Shown here piece after piece: positions 44,283 to 54,804 of a stretch of DNA of 64,000 nt. The notes beneath the pieces were generated by a model. The model saw only the letters and a program-made list of their open reading frames with translations. It did no database searches and had not been told where the DNA came from. The stretch's first letter is position 1. Every line of letters begins with the position of its first letter. The DNA lies in NCBI RefSeq assembly GCF_011578285.1, contig NZ_CP049916.1, forward strand, positions 2,852,001 to 2,916,000, given 5' to 3'. This DNA comes from Acinetobacter lanii (GTDB lineage Bacteria > Pseudomonadota > Gammaproteobacteria > Pseudomonadales > Moraxellaceae). Made by a program: the position numbers and the translations under genes.

Positions 44283-44410
44283 CCGTGTCTATTCTTTATT
44301 GGCCTTTAAGCTCAAAGCTAACTGAAATAAATGAACAAAGCTATGCGACCAATGCGTCAACTACTGAATGCAAATTGCTTTTGATGAATGAGTGCCGTTG
44401 TGAATCGATA

Positions 44411-44454
44411 AACAAAAAAAATGCGGATCAATTAAAACTGATCCACATCATTTT
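44411..44454 (-). terminator. probable terminator of the HExxH protein gene
   Basis: GGATCA / TGATCC core with an 8-nt loop, extended by imperfect AAAATG / CATCATTTT pairing and an A run that is a T run on the minus strand. Confidence 0.5.
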
Positions 44455-44485
44455 GCTGATCTACTTTAAAGAATCTACGAGTTGA

Positions 44486-45244
44486 CTATTTTTTCCAACC
44501 CAGTTCTCGCGCTGTAATTGGCCCAATGATCATTTGATTTAACAATTGTGGCATGACACTTTTAGAGTGATCGGTTGGAATATGCCCTGCCATCAACTCC
44601 CCTTTGGTTTGTGGAAATAATGGGCTTTGGTCTGGAAATGCATAACCCTCTGGATAGTGTGGCTGTCCGGTGACTAAATCGTATTTATCTTTAGCCCCTA
44701 AAGCATGCATCAGCTCATGCACCAAAATCACTCGATTTTGTTCAGACTGCGCTTTGGATGCAAATAGGTTAATTGAACCAATCCGACCATTTTCCAAAGC
44801 AGTTGAGTGTTTCAGAACCGTGGTTTTTTTCGGGCTATAGTAGTTTAAAAATAGCGTTACATTGGCAGAACCATCAGCACCTTGATGCTGTTGCCATGCA
44901 TAGAAACGGAATTTTAAGCTCCACACAATACTGTCTAAGACGGAAGGGTTTTCAGGGACTTTCGGCGGTAATTTACTTAACTCACGCCCGAATTTAAAAT
45001 ACACATTCACCGGTTGTACGCGATATTGCGCAGACATATTTTTAATATATTGTTGCGCCTGCATCAGATCTCGGGTGTTTAACTGTTGAATATAGCGTGT
45101 CGTGTCCGCTTCACCATCCGCATTGATCGGATGCAGATTCACAATGATTGGACGATCCCAATTGGGATGGTAATCGCGCCAAGTATTGACCCCAACCACC
45201 AGTAAGATCGCTAACAAAATTAAAATTCTGATTTTTTTCCACAT
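44486..45244 (-). CDS. membrane-anchored putative zinc metalloprotease (metzincin-like)
   Basis: 252 residues. An N-terminal hydrophobic anchor (IRILILLAILLVVGVNTW) is followed by a probably periplasmic domain. HELMHALGAKD (His176, Glu177, His180, Asp186) fits HExxHxxGxxD, the zinc-binding helix of metzincins whose third ligand is Asp. SVMPQ (Met231) further on could be the Met-turn. No named family was recognised. Other readings (structural protein with a chance HExxH) are possible, but the residues conserve the pattern closely. Confidence 0.6.
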   Translation of the reverse strand: MWKKIRILILLAILLVVGVNTWRDYHPNWDRPIIVNLHPINADGEADTTRYIQQLNTRDLMQAQQYIKNMSAQYRVQPVNVYFKFGRELSKLPPKVPENPSVLDSIVWSLKFRFYAWQQHQGADGSANVTLFLNYYSPKKTTVLKHSTALENGRIGSINLFASKAQSEQNRVILVHELMHALGAKDKYDLVTGQPHYPEGYAFPDQSPLFPQTKGELMAGHIPTDHSKSVMPQLLNQMIIGPITARELGWKK

Positions 45245-45530
45245 TTTAATTTCTCAACTCTTGATCGGCACAATATTTGATGCTTAACGTTATTTAGCAA
45301 AAATCCCAACACTCACATGACTTTTTAATTGATCTAAAGAATCGATTAGAAAATTATATTTTAAACTTAAAAGTGTTAAAAAATAATATTATATGAATAA
45401 TATTGTGACATCAAGCACATTAAATCGGGTTTAATTTAGTGTTTTGCTCTCTCTAGATCGAGGTGTTAAATCTTTTACTCATTTCTTATTCTTGTGATTT
45501 TTATCGTTTTAAAGCGTGTAACTTTTGAGC
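45245..45530. other. AT-rich intergenic region between topA and the HExxH gene
   Basis: About 290 bp, very AT-rich, between two minus-strand genes. No gene, RNA or repeat recognised; it should carry the upstream promoter on neither side except the topA terminator. Confidence 0.5.
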
Positions 45531-45563
45531 AAAAAAAATGCTGACCGGAGTCAGCATTTTTTA
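45531..45563 (-). terminator. terminator of topA
   Basis: AAAATGCTGAC / GTCAGCATTTT is a perfect 11-bp stem with loop CGGA and A/T runs on each side. Confidence 0.85.
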
Positions 45564-45591
45564 TTAGATCTTATTCAATTAAGCTTGCGAA

Positions 45592-48234
45592 TTAAGCATC
45601 GACCCATTTTCCATCGCGGTAGACCATACTCCACTTGGTTTGTTTGCCTTCCGCATTTTCAGAACCGACATATTGCTCTTGGTTCTTACGGCTGAATTTC
45701 ACCAAGGTTGGATTCCCTTCAGGATCGGTATCCGGTGCATTCAAAATGAACTGATATTTTGGATCGAGCTGTTCAGCTACAGAACGAAGCTCTGACACTT
45801 TCGGTGCACGAGTTTCACGGACTTTCGGGAACTTACTCGCGGCCAAGAATAATCCTGCCGCGCCATCACGAAGAACAAAGAAGTCATCATGCTTGGTTGA
45901 ACGTAAGTGTTCCATTTTGATTGGATCAACACGTGGTGGTGCAGGTTGACCGTTTTTCAATACTTTACGGGTGTTATCACAACTGGTGCAGGCAAAGTAA
46001 GGACCAAAACGACCGGTCTTGAGCTGCATTTCGCCATCACATTTATCACATGGAATGCTTGGACCATCATAGCCTTTAATTTTGAACTCACCTTCTTCAA
46101 GTTCAAAACCTTCACAGTCTGGATTATTACCACAAATGTGAAGTTTACGACCACCATCAATCACATAACTGTCCATTGCAGTTTCGCAAATTGGACAACG
46201 CTTTTTCGACATTAAATCCGCAGTTTCAGCACCTTCGTCATCCGACAAGACTGCCAAAGATTCTACTGGGGTTAAATTCAGCGTACCTTTACAACGTTCT
46301 TTCGGTGGCAAGTTATAGCCTGAACAGCCCAAGAACACACCCGTCGTACCGGTACGAATCTGCATTGGGCGGTCACATTCTTTACAATGCACTGCATCCA
46401 CTTCCACAGGTTGATTACGGCGCATACCGTTCTCACCTTGGGCTTTGGTCAAGCGTTGTTTGAAATCACCGTAGAAATTATTGAGTAATTCTTTCCAATT
46501 ACGCTCACCGTCTGCGACTTTATCGAGCTGACCTTCAAGATCTGCGGTAAAAGCATAGTTCATCAAGTTATTGAAGTTTTCATCGAGACGATCCGTCACG
46601 ATTTCACCCATCTTCTCGGCAAAGAGACGACGGTTGTCGAGCTTCACATAACCACGATCTTGAATGGTCGAAATAATCGCAGCATAGGTCGATGGACGTC
46701 CAATGCCTTTTTTCTCAAGTTCTTTCACCAATGATGCTTCAGTGAAACGCGCAGGTGGTTTAGTAAAGTGTTGAGAAGGGTCTAACTTCTCGAGCTTCAA
46801 CACTTCACCGACTTTGACTGCTGGCAATAACACATCATCATCTGCTTTGTTGGCGCCACGCACTTTGGTGAAACCATCAAAGACTAAGGTGCGACCTTTG
46901 GCTTTCAGTTCAACACCATTGGCATCCACTAAAATCGTAGATGATAAATATTCTGCTGGTGTCATCTGGCACGCCACAAACTGACGCCAAATCAGATCAT
47001 ACAAGCGCTGTGCATCACGCTCTGCACCCACCAATTGGTCGCCCTTTAGTGCAACATTAGATGGACGAATCGCTTCGTGGGCCTCTTGTGCACCGGCTTT
47101 GTTACCATAACGGTTTGGCTTGGCAGGTAAATACTTCTCACCAAACTCAGATTCGATATGACCACGCACCATATTGACCGCATCATCACTTAAGAAAGTC
47201 GAGTCGGTACGCATATAGGTGATAAAACCACCTTCATACAAACGCTGCGCCATCATCATGGTTTTCTTTACAGAGAAACCAAGACGGGTGCTGGCTGCTT
47301 GTTGCAGGGTCGATGTGATATAAGGTGCACTCGGATTGACCTTGGTTGGCTTATCTTCACGTGCAGACACTTTGTATTCAGCATCATTGAGAATTTTTAA
47401 TAAAGCATCAGTTTGCGCTTTATTTTGCAGTTTTAAGGTTTTACCACCTTGTTTGACGGCTTCTAAACGAATGTCATCTTTTTTCGACTTGGTGTCTGCA
47501 AACACTTGCCAATATTCTTCAGGAATAAAGGCACGAATTTCACGTTCACGCTCTACGACTAATTTGGCTGCAACCGATTGCACGCGACCTGCTGACAAAC
47601 CACGGGCAATTTTTTCCCAAAGCAATGGTGAGATCATAAAGCCCACAATGCGGTCTAAGAAACGACGGGCTTGTTGTGCATTGACTTTATCGATATCGAG
47701 GCGAGAGGGCTGTTTAAACGCTTCCTGAATGGCATTCTTGGTAATCTCGTTGAAGACCACACGTTGGTAACGTGAATCATCCCCACCAATCACTTCTTTT
47801 AAATGCCAAGCAATCGCTTCCCCTTCCCTGTCCATATCCGTTGCGAGATAAACTTCATCGACTTGCGATGCCAGTTTTTTTAATTCTGCAACCACACCTT
47901 CTTTGCCGGGAAGCACTTCATATTTGGCTTTCCAGTCATGCTCAGGATCGACCCCCATACGATTCACCAATGCATTTTGTGCTTTTTCAGCTTTTTGTTC
48001 ATCGGTTAATTTGGCACGGGTGGCTGGTTTTTTTTCTGCGGTTTTTGCTGAACCACCTGTCGGTAGATCACGCACATGACCCACAGATGATTTTACGATG
48101 TAATCCGAACCCAAATACTTATTGATTGTTTTCGCTTTTGCAGGCGACTCCACAATCACTAAGGCACGTTTTTTCCCAGCTTCAGGAGATTTCGCTGTGG
48201 TGCTTTTGGATGTGGACCGAGGAGCGTTCGCCAT
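45592..48234 (-). CDS. topA: DNA topoisomerase I
   Basis: Type IA enzyme relaxing negative supercoils. Toprim domain ([40 protein letters not shown]), catalytic Tyr in [12 protein letters not shown], and gate domains ([32 protein letters not shown]). Three C-terminal zinc-ribbon-like modules: CKECDRP…[13 protein letters not shown]…[15 protein letters not shown]…CTSC. The N-terminus has about 20 extra basic, Ser/Thr-rich residues, and a Lys/Ala-rich loop ([18 protein letters not shown]) interrupts the Toprim region. 880 residues. Confidence 0.97.
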   Translation of the reverse strand: MANAPRSTSKSTTAKSPEAGKKRALVIVESPAKAKTINKYLGSDYIVKSSVGHVRDLPTGGSAKTAEKKPATRAKLTDEQKAEKAQNALVNRMGVDPEHDWKAKYEVLPGKEGVVAELKKLASQVDEVYLATDMDREGEAIAWHLKEVIGGDDSRYQRVVFNEITKNAIQEAFKQPSRLDIDKVNAQQARRFLDRIVGFMISPLLWEKIARGLSAGRVQSVAAKLVVEREREIRAFIPEEYWQVFADTKSKKDDIRLEAVKQGGKTLKLQNKAQTDALLKILNDAEYKVSAREDKPTKVNPSAPYITSTLQQAASTRLGFSVKKTMMMAQRLYEGGFITYMRTDSTFLSDDAVNMVRGHIESEFGEKYLPAKPNRYGNKAGAQEAHEAIRPSNVALKGDQLVGAERDAQRLYDLIWRQFVACQMTPAEYLSSTILVDANGVELKAKGRTLVFDGFTKVRGANKADDDVLLPAVKVGEVLKLEKLDPSQHFTKPPARFTEASLVKELEKKGIGRPSTYAAIISTIQDRGYVKLDNRRLFAEKMGEIVTDRLDENFNNLMNYAFTADLEGQLDKVADGERNWKELLNNFYGDFKQRLTKAQGENGMRRNQPVEVDAVHCKECDRPMQIRTGTTGVFLGCSGYNLPPKERCKGTLNLTPVESLAVLSDDEGAETADLMSKKRCPICETAMDSYVIDGGRKLHICGNNPDCEGFELEEGEFKIKGYDGPSIPCDKCDGEMQLKTGRFGPYFACTSCDNTRKVLKNGQPAPPRVDPIKMEHLRSTKHDDFFVLRDGAAGLFLAASKFPKVRETRAPKVSELRSVAEQLDPKYQFILNAPDTDPEGNPTLVKFSRKNQEQYVGSENAEGKQTKWSMVYRDGKWVDA

Positions 48235-48270
48235 AATGAACCGTTATTCCTATAAAATTTTGTGTATATA

Positions 48271-48720
48271 TTAAAGTTCAGCCAATGAATGCAAATACGC
48301 TTTAATATCTTCTAACTGTGTCGCTCTAAGGTCAGATTCTTCATCCCAATAGAGTCCAACACAGTTGGCCTGCATATCAATAGCATAAATGCCCTTTAAT
48401 GCAATCGGTAAATCATTAAATTTTTCATCGCCATGTACGACACGTAATTTTTGTTCTTCGACCAAGGCACGCATTAAGGGTAGACGTGCTTCTGGAATTA
48501 AAACGCTATAGTACGCCACCATACTGGCACGATTTTCAGTTGCTTTTGGAATATTTGTCCAATCTGGTGCTGCTACAAGCCGTGGATGTAACGCTATTTT
48601 TCGTGCTTTATCACGCATGATGCCCAAGGCTTTTTCTCTCGGATTAACTCTTAATCCAAAAATCGAGCCCACCACGAAAATCACGATGACAACCGTGACC
48701 CAAATTCCAACATTATCCAT
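48271..48720 (-). CDS. single-span membrane protein of unknown function
   Basis: 149 residues; one N-terminal membrane helix (VGIWVTVVIVIFVVGSIFGL) followed by a cytosolic domain (VNPREKALGIMRDKARKIALHPRLV; YYSVLIPEARLPLMRALVEEQ; LYWDEESDLRATQLEDIKAYLHSLAEL). Not recognised. Similar proteins seem common in Moraxellaceae next to topA, but this is memory rather than a search result. It precedes topA by 36 bp and may share its transcript. Confidence 0.65.
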   Translation of the reverse strand: MDNVGIWVTVVIVIFVVGSIFGLRVNPREKALGIMRDKARKIALHPRLVAAPDWTNIPKATENRASMVAYYSVLIPEARLPLMRALVEEQKLRVVHGDEKFNDLPIALKGIYAIDMQANCVGLYWDEESDLRATQLEDIKAYLHSLAEL

Positions 48721-48789
48721 AGTTCAACCTTTTGTTCCTTTATTAGAGTTGCATAAGCGCAATATAAAACGCAAGTTTGTTCGCGAAAA

Positions 48790-49824
48790 TTAATTTAAGA
48801 ACATCTCATGGCTATAAATCACGGCATGTCCATTCCAATAAATATAGCCCTTTTCAATCATCTCTTTAAGTAACAACCGTACGTCAGACTTAGGAAACAG
48901 CTCTTCCAATAAATCACGCAATGCATAAATATCTTTAGGTTTTTCGCTTTTCATTGCATTGAGCTTACGGATCACTTCCATCTGCACAGGATCAATCTGA
49001 TCAAAGTTTTTAAACAAATCACTTTGTACACTTTCAATCGACTGTTGCTGTTCAATCTCCGCCAAGATTTTTTGCGGATCAATATTTAAAGTCGAGAGAA
49101 TTGAATCTACTTTTTCTAAAATCGCCTGTGATGCTGTCGCCGTAGGTAAGGTATTTGCCTCACTCAAATCCAATTCAACCCATTGTTTCAGTACTTTCTT
49201 TCGGAAAGACACCTGATCATCTTGGCATTTGACGATTTTTAAATTGATCAGCATGCCCACCAAATGCGTTGCCTGTTCTGCGTCCACCTGCAAAATATTA
49301 CATAAGGCATTTTTCAGTTTGGCAATAGTGTTCGGCTTACCTGAATTTTTAGATGAAATTTCACAGTATTTTTTAATCTGTAATAATTGCGGATTTGCCA
49401 AAATTGCCTGTGTTGAAGGCATACTGAATTTTGCTTTGGACTTGGACTGAGCTTGAGCGGGTTCAGCTTGAATTTGAATTAAGCTACATTGAAAACCTGA
49501 AGCTGAAATCATATCCGTTAACATCGGTGCCGTGTCTTGTGCTGAGATCACTTCAATATGCGTTTCTAACTCAATTAATGCCAATAACTGTCCAACCAAC
49601 ACAGCGTATTCAAACTCTTTTTCTTTGGCGGTCAGTGTATCGAGCACCACAATTTGACCACTGCTGATCCATGCGGCAAGTTCAGTCAATTCTGTAAGCG
49701 GAAATTGAAACTGTCCCAAACCATTAAAAATATATAAAGTACGATAATGTTCAATAATATCTCGGAACAATTGCGCGGTCGGAACATTATTTTCAAGATC
49801 GAGAAGGACTACTTTATTGTGCAT
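48790..49824 (-). CDS. PIN-like domain protein of unknown function
   Basis: 344 residues. Residues 1-120 look like a PIN/NYN-type nuclease fold: a beta strand with acidic residues (KVVLLDLENN, Asp9, Glu11), FNGLGQ, a second strand IVVLDTL (Asp62), a helix KEKEFEYAVLVGQLLAL, and HIEVISAQDTAPMLTDMI (Asp97). The middle is helical and Lys-rich (ISSKNSGKPNTIAKLKNALC). The last 70 residues resemble a winged helix (DIYALRDLLEELFPKSDVRLLLKEMIEKGYIYWNG). Nuclease activity is inferred only. Confidence 0.55.
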   Translation of the reverse strand: MHNKVVLLDLENNVPTAQLFRDIIEHYRTLYIFNGLGQFQFPLTELTELAAWISSGQIVVLDTLTAKEKEFEYAVLVGQLLALIELETHIEVISAQDTAPMLTDMISASGFQCSLIQIQAEPAQAQSKSKAKFSMPSTQAILANPQLLQIKKYCEISSKNSGKPNTIAKLKNALCNILQVDAEQATHLVGMLINLKIVKCQDDQVSFRKKVLKQWVELDLSEANTLPTATASQAILEKVDSILSTLNIDPQKILAEIEQQQSIESVQSDLFKNFDQIDPVQMEVIRKLNAMKSEKPKDIYALRDLLEELFPKSDVRLLLKEMIEKGYIYWNGHAVIYSHEMFLN

Positions 49825-49922
49825 GAATCAAAGCCAAATACTGCGACAGAAAGCAGGCATTACAACGAGCTTCTGTCTAAAGGTCAAATAAAATACAGAG
49901 AATGATTGAACCAAAGTGCATG

Positions 49923-50168
49923 TTAGTAATGCGGCGGTTTATCCGACAGCACATCAAAAGGTGCAATGCCTTCCGATAAATCAGAAGCTTCCACACGTTG
50001 ATATAAAAACTGCATTTGTTTCTTTAAATCAATGAGTTCACGTCCCTGAATGGCGATTTGAGCATTCAGCTGATCAACTAATTCATCTAAAAATGCAATT
50101 CTTACTTGCAAATCTTCTATGGGTGCGGAAAATGACGCCTGTTCATTCAGATTTTTTTGTTTAGTCAT
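49923..50168 (-). CDS. slyX: SlyX-family protein
   Basis: 81-residue coiled-coil protein of the SlyX family; function unknown. Heptads run through IEDLQVRIAFLDELVDQLNAQIAIQGRELIDLKKQMQFLYQRV, and the family-typical C-terminus PPHY is present. GAGGACTTAAAATG gives the ribosome site. Divergent from the uup gene with only 33 bp between the start codons, so the promoters must overlap or lie inside the coding regions. Confidence 0.88.
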   Translation of the reverse strand: MTKQKNLNEQASFSAPIEDLQVRIAFLDELVDQLNAQIAIQGRELIDLKKQMQFLYQRVEASDLSEGIAPFDVLSDKPPHY

Positions 50169-50201
50169 TTTAAGTCCTCATTTGGGATTTCAGGAAACAG
50201 T

Positions 50202-52106
50202 ATGGCCTATATTACCCTAAGGGATGTCCAACTTGCGTTTGGCGGACCTTCCCTGCTCGACGGCGCGAACTTTAGTTTGGAACGCGGTGAACGAGTGTGC
50301 TTAATCGGCCGAAACGGTGAAGGTAAGTCTACTTTACTTAAACTCATTGAGGGAAGCTTACTTCCCGATCGTGGTGAAGTTTCTCTTCAAAATGGCATTA
50401 CCATTGCGATGCTTGCGCAAGATGTACCGATGGATTCGGGCCGAGTGGCAGACATCGTGGCTGACGGTGCAGGTGAAGCTGCGACTGTAATGAGAGCATA
50501 CCATGAAGCCAGCGAAGCATGTGTACTTGGAGACATGGAAGCCTGCGATCGCATGGGTCATTTACAGCATAAAATGGATCAGCTCGATGGCTGGGCTTTA
50601 GAAACCAAAGTTAATTCGATTTTAAGCAAGATGGGTCTAGACCCAGAAGCGGATTTGGCTGATCTTTCAGGTGGACGTAAACGCCGTGTGCTTTTAGCTC
50701 GTGCGTTACTCACTCAACCTGATGTATTGCTACTCGACGAACCAACCAACCATTTGGACGTTGAAAGTATTGAGTGGTTAGAGAAATTCTTACTCGATCA
50801 AAACAATTTAACCCTGCTGTTCATCTCGCATGACCGTTCATTTGTGGACAGTATTGCGACCCGTATTGTTGAACTTGATCGTGGCGTCCTACGCAGTTAC
50901 GACGGTAACTATTCACGTTACCTTGAGCTGAAAGCGCAACAAATGGAAGCCGAAGAAAAGCAAAATGCATTGTTTGATAAACGTCTTGCGGAAGAAGAAG
51001 TGTGGATTCGTCAGGGCATCAAAGCACGTCGTACCCGTAATGAAGGTCGTGTCCGTGCGCTAAAAGCACTTCGTGAAGAATCGAAAGCACGTCGCTCGCA
51101 ACAAGGCAAAGTCAGCATGGCGACTCAAGATGCCAATCGCTCAGGTAAACTGGTGTTCGATATTGAACATCTACAAGTCAAGTTTGGTGACAATACACCG
51201 ATCATCAAAGACTTCTCTGCACTGGTGTTACGTGGCGACCGTATTGGTTTAGTCGGTGACAATGGTGTCGGTAAGACCACTTTGATTAAAGCCATCTTAG
51301 GTGAGCTTGAACACGGCGGTTCGGTGAAAACGGGTACACAGCTTGAAGTGGCGTACTTCGACCAATTGCGTAATGCACTTGATCTTGAAAAATCAGTCAA
51401 AGATAACGTCTCTGAAGGGTCAGATTTTGTCGATGTGAATGGCGGTCGTCGTCATATCTACAGCTACTTACAAGACTTCTTGTTCTCGCCTGAACGTGCA
51501 CGTACCCCTGTAAAAGCTTTATCGGGCGGTGAACGTAACCGTATTTTGCTTGCCAAACTCCTGCTTAAACCATCGAACTTAATCGTGATGGACGAACCAA
51601 CCAATGACTTAGATATGGTGACGCTCGAGCTGTTAGAAGAAATGCTTGGTGGTTACACAGGAACATTGTTGTTGATCTCGCATGACCGTGCCTTCATGGA
51701 CAATGTCGTGACTTCAACATGGGTATTTGACGGCAAAGGCAATATCGATGAATACATCGGTGGTTATCAAGATTATCTTGAACAACGCCCTGATCAAACT
51801 GTAGTTGATCAAAAAAGCGATGTGAAAAAAGCCCAAGCCAAAGCTGAGGCTGCCGCAGCCGCTGCTGCACCGAAAAAAGTCAAGTTAAGCTATAAAGACC
51901 AACGTGCTTTAGAGCAACTGCCTTTAGAGATGGAAGCTCTTGAAAAAGAACAAGCAGAAATTAATGCGCAGTTGGCAGATGGCTCAATGTTTGTGTCAGA
52001 TGCAGACAAAGCCATGAAGTTATCAAATCGTTTAACCGAAATTGATGATCTATTGCTTGAAAAACTCGAACGCTGGGAAGAATTAGACGCCATGACCAAA
52101 GGCTAA
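50202..52106 (+). CDS. uup: ABC-F ATPase Uup
   Basis: Soluble ATPase with two nucleotide-binding domains and no membrane part. Walker A motifs GRNGEGKST and GDNGVGKTT, signatures LSGGRKRR and LSGGERNR, Walker B LLLDEPTNHLD and IVMDEPTNDLD. The linker KRLAEEEVWIRQGIKARRTRNEGRVRAL and a C-terminal coiled-coil domain (about the last 80 residues, after an Ala-rich stretch) mark Uup, linked to ribosome and DNA-branch functions in E. coli. Start ATG 50202 (CAGGAAACAGT upstream) rather than 50157. 634 residues. Confidence 0.94.
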   Translation: MAYITLRDVQLAFGGPSLLDGANFSLERGERVCLIGRNGEGKSTLLKLIEGSLLPDRGEVSLQNGITIAMLAQDVPMDSGRVADIVADGAGEAATVMRAYHEASEACVLGDMEACDRMGHLQHKMDQLDGWALETKVNSILSKMGLDPEADLADLSGGRKRRVLLARALLTQPDVLLLDEPTNHLDVESIEWLEKFLLDQNNLTLLFISHDRSFVDSIATRIVELDRGVLRSYDGNYSRYLELKAQQMEAEEKQNALFDKRLAEEEVWIRQGIKARRTRNEGRVRALKALREESKARRSQQGKVSMATQDANRSGKLVFDIEHLQVKFGDNTPIIKDFSALVLRGDRIGLVGDNGVGKTTLIKAILGELEHGGSVKTGTQLEVAYFDQLRNALDLEKSVKDNVSEGSDFVDVNGGRRHIYSYLQDFLFSPERARTPVKALSGGERNRILLAKLLLKPSNLIVMDEPTNDLDMVTLELLEEMLGGYTGTLLLISHDRAFMDNVVTSTWVFDGKGNIDEYIGGYQDYLEQRPDQTVVDQKSDVKKAQAKAEAAAAAAAPKKVKLSYKDQRALEQLPLEMEALEKEQAEINAQLADGSMFVSDADKAMKLSNRLTEIDDLLLEKLERWEELDAMTKG

Positions 52107-52126
52107 TTTAATCTAACCTTGTGATC

Positions 52127-52160
52127 AAAAAATGCCGTCAAATGACGGCATTTTTTTATA
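52127..52160. terminator. terminator between uup and the urease cluster
   Basis: AAAAAATGCCGTCA / TGACGGCATTTTTT with a two-base centre, between convergent genes. Confidence 0.85.
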
Positions 52161-52205
52161 TCTCATTTTTGCGATGCATTACGCTGAATGAAAGCCTTAA
52201 ACTAA

Positions 52206-52784
52206 TTAAGCCAAACCAATGAGTGCCACCACAGCTGCGCATGCAGCAACGATTTTGTTGCCCTGCGGAATATATTTTGTGATCAATGCTCCCATGCCTA
52301 AACCGACAGCATAAAGCAGTGCCATTGCCGACATCATCCCTGCAATTTGTGCCATCACATGACCATTGGCACCGAGTTCTACCCCATGTGCTACGCCATG
52401 GAACGTCGCCAAGATTGTTGCCACCATTGCCAAAGCAAGGCTAGATTTACGCCACAGCGCAACTGCCAACACCAATAACGATGCCACAATGCCATATTCA
52501 GCTACGGTTACCGCAATCCACTGCTGTGCACCCAAAACAAAGCCCAGCATCAAAGCAATCACTAGACCCAATGCACCTGTGATTTTCCATTGCTTAGATA
52601 CCGTCCACATCAATACCCCAAAGCTGATGGCCATCAACAGATGATCAAGTCCTGTGAATGGATGTATAAAGCCTGTCCAAAAGCTGGCTTCATGATGATG
52701 GTGCCCCGGATGTGCCTGTGCCAACATCGGCACCAACAGTGATGAAAGTGCAATCTTGGACATCGCCATCTGTTTCATATTCAT
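52206..52784 (-). CDS. HupE/UreJ-family membrane protein, probable nickel permease
   Basis: 192 residues; signal-like N-terminus (MSKIALSSLLVPMLAQA) then HPGHHHHEASFWTGFIHPFTGLDHLLMAI, the family motif with clustered His and the HPxxGxDH metal-binding segment, and about six spans. Members bring Ni2+ into cells for urease or hydrogenase; the position behind ureG supports this. Last gene of the ureEFG-hupE unit. GAGGGGAACACAA precedes the start. Confidence 0.88.
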   Translation of the reverse strand: MNMKQMAMSKIALSSLLVPMLAQAHPGHHHHEASFWTGFIHPFTGLDHLLMAISFGVLMWTVSKQWKITGALGLVIALMLGFVLGAQQWIAVTVAEYGIVASLLVLAVALWRKSSLALAMVATILATFHGVAHGVELGANGHVMAQIAGMMSAMALLYAVGLGMGALITKYIPQGNKIVAACAAVVALIGLA

Positions 52785-52817
52785 TTGTGTTCCCCTCTAT
52801 GGTGTGCTTGTTGTGGC

Positions 52818-53432
52818 TTAGGCTTTAAACAGACCTTGTTTCTCGATAAAGGCAATAATGTCGTTTACACCGTCTTTTGTTTTCATATTCGAAAATAAAA
52901 ACGGTTTATCGCCCCGCATCCGTTTCGCATCTTGATCCATCACATCAAGATTTGCCCCGACCATCGGTGCCAAATCTGTTTTATTGATGATGAGTAGGTC
53001 TGATTTGGTAATACCCGGCCCACCCTTACGTGGGATCTTTTCCCCACCTGCAACATCAATGACATACAGGGTTAAATCCGACAATTCAGGGCTGAATGTC
53101 GCTGCCAAATTATCTCCACCACTTTCAATAATGATCAGCTCAAGCCCATCAAACTTCTCACAGAGATCATCAATCGCTGCGAGGTTAATCGAGGCATCTT
53201 CACGAATAGCCGTATGCGGACAGCCCCCTGTTTCTACCCCCACGATACGATCAGGACTCATCGCTTCATTGCGGGTTAGAAAGTTCGAATCTTCTTTGGT
53301 GTAAATATCATTGGTCACAACCGCCATATTGTATTTATCGCGCAGTGCACGGCATAAATTTAAGGTCAATGCCGTTTTACCTGAACCCACTGGGCCACCA
53401 ATACCTACACGAAGTGGTGAACGTTCTGTCAT
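52818..53432 (-). CDS. ureG: urease accessory GTPase UreG
   Basis: SIMIBI GTPase delivering nickel to urease. P-loop [14 protein letters not shown] (residues about 10-22), metal site [16 protein letters not shown] with the CPH motif, then [21 protein letters not shown] and the base-recognition NKTD in [11 protein letters not shown]. 204 residues, normal. Separated from ureF by about 100 bp filled with a palindromic repeat. Confidence 0.97.
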   Translation of the reverse strand: MTERSPLRVGIGGPVGSGKTALTLNLCRALRDKYNMAVVTNDIYTKEDSNFLTRNEAMSPDRIVGVETGGCPHTAIREDASINLAAIDDLCEKFDGLELIIIESGGDNLAATFSPELSDLTLYVIDVAGGEKIPRKGGPGITKSDLLIINKTDLAPMVGANLDVMDQDAKRMRGDKPFLFSNMKTKDGVNDIIAFIEKQGLFKA

Positions 53433-53447
53433 TTTTTATTTCCTTTA

Positions 53448-53525
53448 CCCTCTCCCCAACCCTCTCCCATAGGGAGAGGGGGAAGCTAGAATTCCCTCTC
53501 CTTTCAGGAGAGGGCTAGGGAGAGG
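53448..53525. repeat. CCCTCTCC-type palindromic repeat, copy 2 (ureF-ureG gap)
   Basis: Two inner hairpins, CCCTCTCCC / GGGAGAGGG (53460-53480) and CCCTCTCC / GGAGAGGG (53494-53514), are flanked by CCTCTCCCC and GGGAGAGG arms that can pair outside them. It lies inside a urease operon, so it could cause partial termination or mRNA processing there. Confidence 0.8.
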
Positions 53526-53538
53526 TTTGTTTTAAGTT

Positions 53539-54210
53539 TTAAGATCTAAACAATCTCGAATACTGTGTTTCGTGATGCATACTCAACATGGCATATTGAG
53601 GTAATGCACTACTGAGCTGATCATCTTTAAGCGTTAATGCCGTTTCAATGGCTTGCGGAATCAAGCCATGCAGATGCCATAAAATACGCTGTCCACTCAT
53701 TTGCCCAAGCGGTACCGTTTTGACTGCGCCTAAAACCTGATTTTCCAATACCGTAAAGGTATAGGCTGTTAGCACTTCCGCAGGATCAAGTTCTAAACGT
53801 CCACACAGCTGTGCATACACAGGAACAAAACCCAACTGTTTTTTGACCTTCACTGGCATTTTGAGCACATCTCGAATCCATGCATTTAAAGAAAATGCCA
53901 ACTGCTTTGACTCTGCCAATAGCTCTTTCGACTCACGACTGGCACGGTAGATATTCGCCCAATATAAAAACTGTTCTTCATCGGCATGAAAGTGCATCAG
54001 GCGTTTGAGAACCGGTAACTCGAAACGTACCAACAGCATTTCCAAGACTTCTTCAAAGTAGGCAATGCTTGAGCCTTCATCATGAATCATGCCCCGATCA
54101 ATCGCACTTTCGACCCCTTGTGAATAGCAATAGGCACCCACAGGTAATGCGGTTGAAGACAACGTCAGGAGCTTGAGCAAATGACTCGCATTAGTGATGG
54201 GCATGCGCAT
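53539..54210 (-). CDS. ureF: urease accessory protein UreF
   Basis: Forms the UreDFG activation complex. Helical protein of 223 residues with the family blocks [43 protein letters not shown] and [21 protein letters not shown]. The frame starts at ATG 54210, overlapping ureE by 20 bp; ATG 54204 is an alternative. Confidence 0.94.
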   Translation of the reverse strand: MRMPITNASHLLKLLTLSSTALPVGAYCYSQGVESAIDRGMIHDEGSSIAYFEEVLEMLLVRFELPVLKRLMHFHADEEQFLYWANIYRASRESKELLAESKQLAFSLNAWIRDVLKMPVKVKKQLGFVPVYAQLCGRLELDPAEVLTAYTFTVLENQVLGAVKTVPLGQMSGQRILWHLHGLIPQAIETALTLKDDQLSSALPQYAMLSMHHETQYSRLFRS

Positions 54211-54688
54211 GAATCGCTTTAATCGGACTTAAACGGTGGTCATGTGCGTGTTGTGCATACGCCCCGCTTTCAGGCTCAAACGGATGCTGCACTTCGCTGA
54301 CATTTAAACCTAAGCCTTTGACCATTTCAGCCAACACATGATCAGGTTCAAAATACAATGCGGTTGGTGTCAGCATGAGCGGTACATGACGATTCCCCAA
54401 GTGATAGGCTGCCTTGAGCAGATCAAATTCAGTCGGTGCAGTGACTTGCATCAGATGTTCAGCTTTGGCTTCAACCTTTAAAATATCGCCCTGTTCAGTC
54501 GCAATATAAGACCCACTCCGCAAAATGCCTGTACGCGGTAAATCGACCCCAATATCAGTACCTGAATTTAATGTGGCACGAAATCGACTTTTTTGACGGG
54601 TATCAAAATTGAGTTGTACCGTTTCTACTGTGGAATGAACGGTTGAATCCGATGGGATCTGTTCTAATCGCTGTGTATAGATTTTCAT
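54191..54688 (-). CDS. ureE: urease accessory nickel chaperone UreE
   Basis: Dimeric Ni2+-binding metallochaperone. N-terminal peptide-binding-like domain ([31 protein letters not shown]) and C-terminal metal domain ([15 protein letters not shown] with the conserved His). The tail is His-rich (HAHDHR…AIHAHAHH), adding nickel capacity. Start ATG 54688 ([10 protein letters not shown]), with AAGGGAAAGC upstream, gives 165 residues. In this window it stands alone from ureC, with three other genes between. Confidence 0.95.
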   Translation of the reverse strand: MKIYTQRLEQIPSDSTVHSTVETVQLNFDTRQKSRFRATLNSGTDIGVDLPRTGILRSGSYIATEQGDILKVEAKAEHLMQVTAPTEFDLLKAAYHLGNRHVPLMLTPTALYFEPDHVLAEMVKGLGLNVSEVQHPFEPESGAYAQHAHDHRLSPIKAIHAHAHH

Positions 54689-54804
54689 GCTTTCCCTTTT
54701 CATGCTTAACGCACATCTCATGACATTTCACGAGATGCATCATCAATCTTTTGCATCAAAAGTAAGCATTTTTCATGCCAAATATGAATTGTATTGGTGC
54801 ATGT

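Noticed and set aside
53448..53525. Repeat block considered as a small CRISPR array
   Set aside because: Units are inverted and nested, not direct repeats with unique spacers of even length, and no cas gene is in the window.
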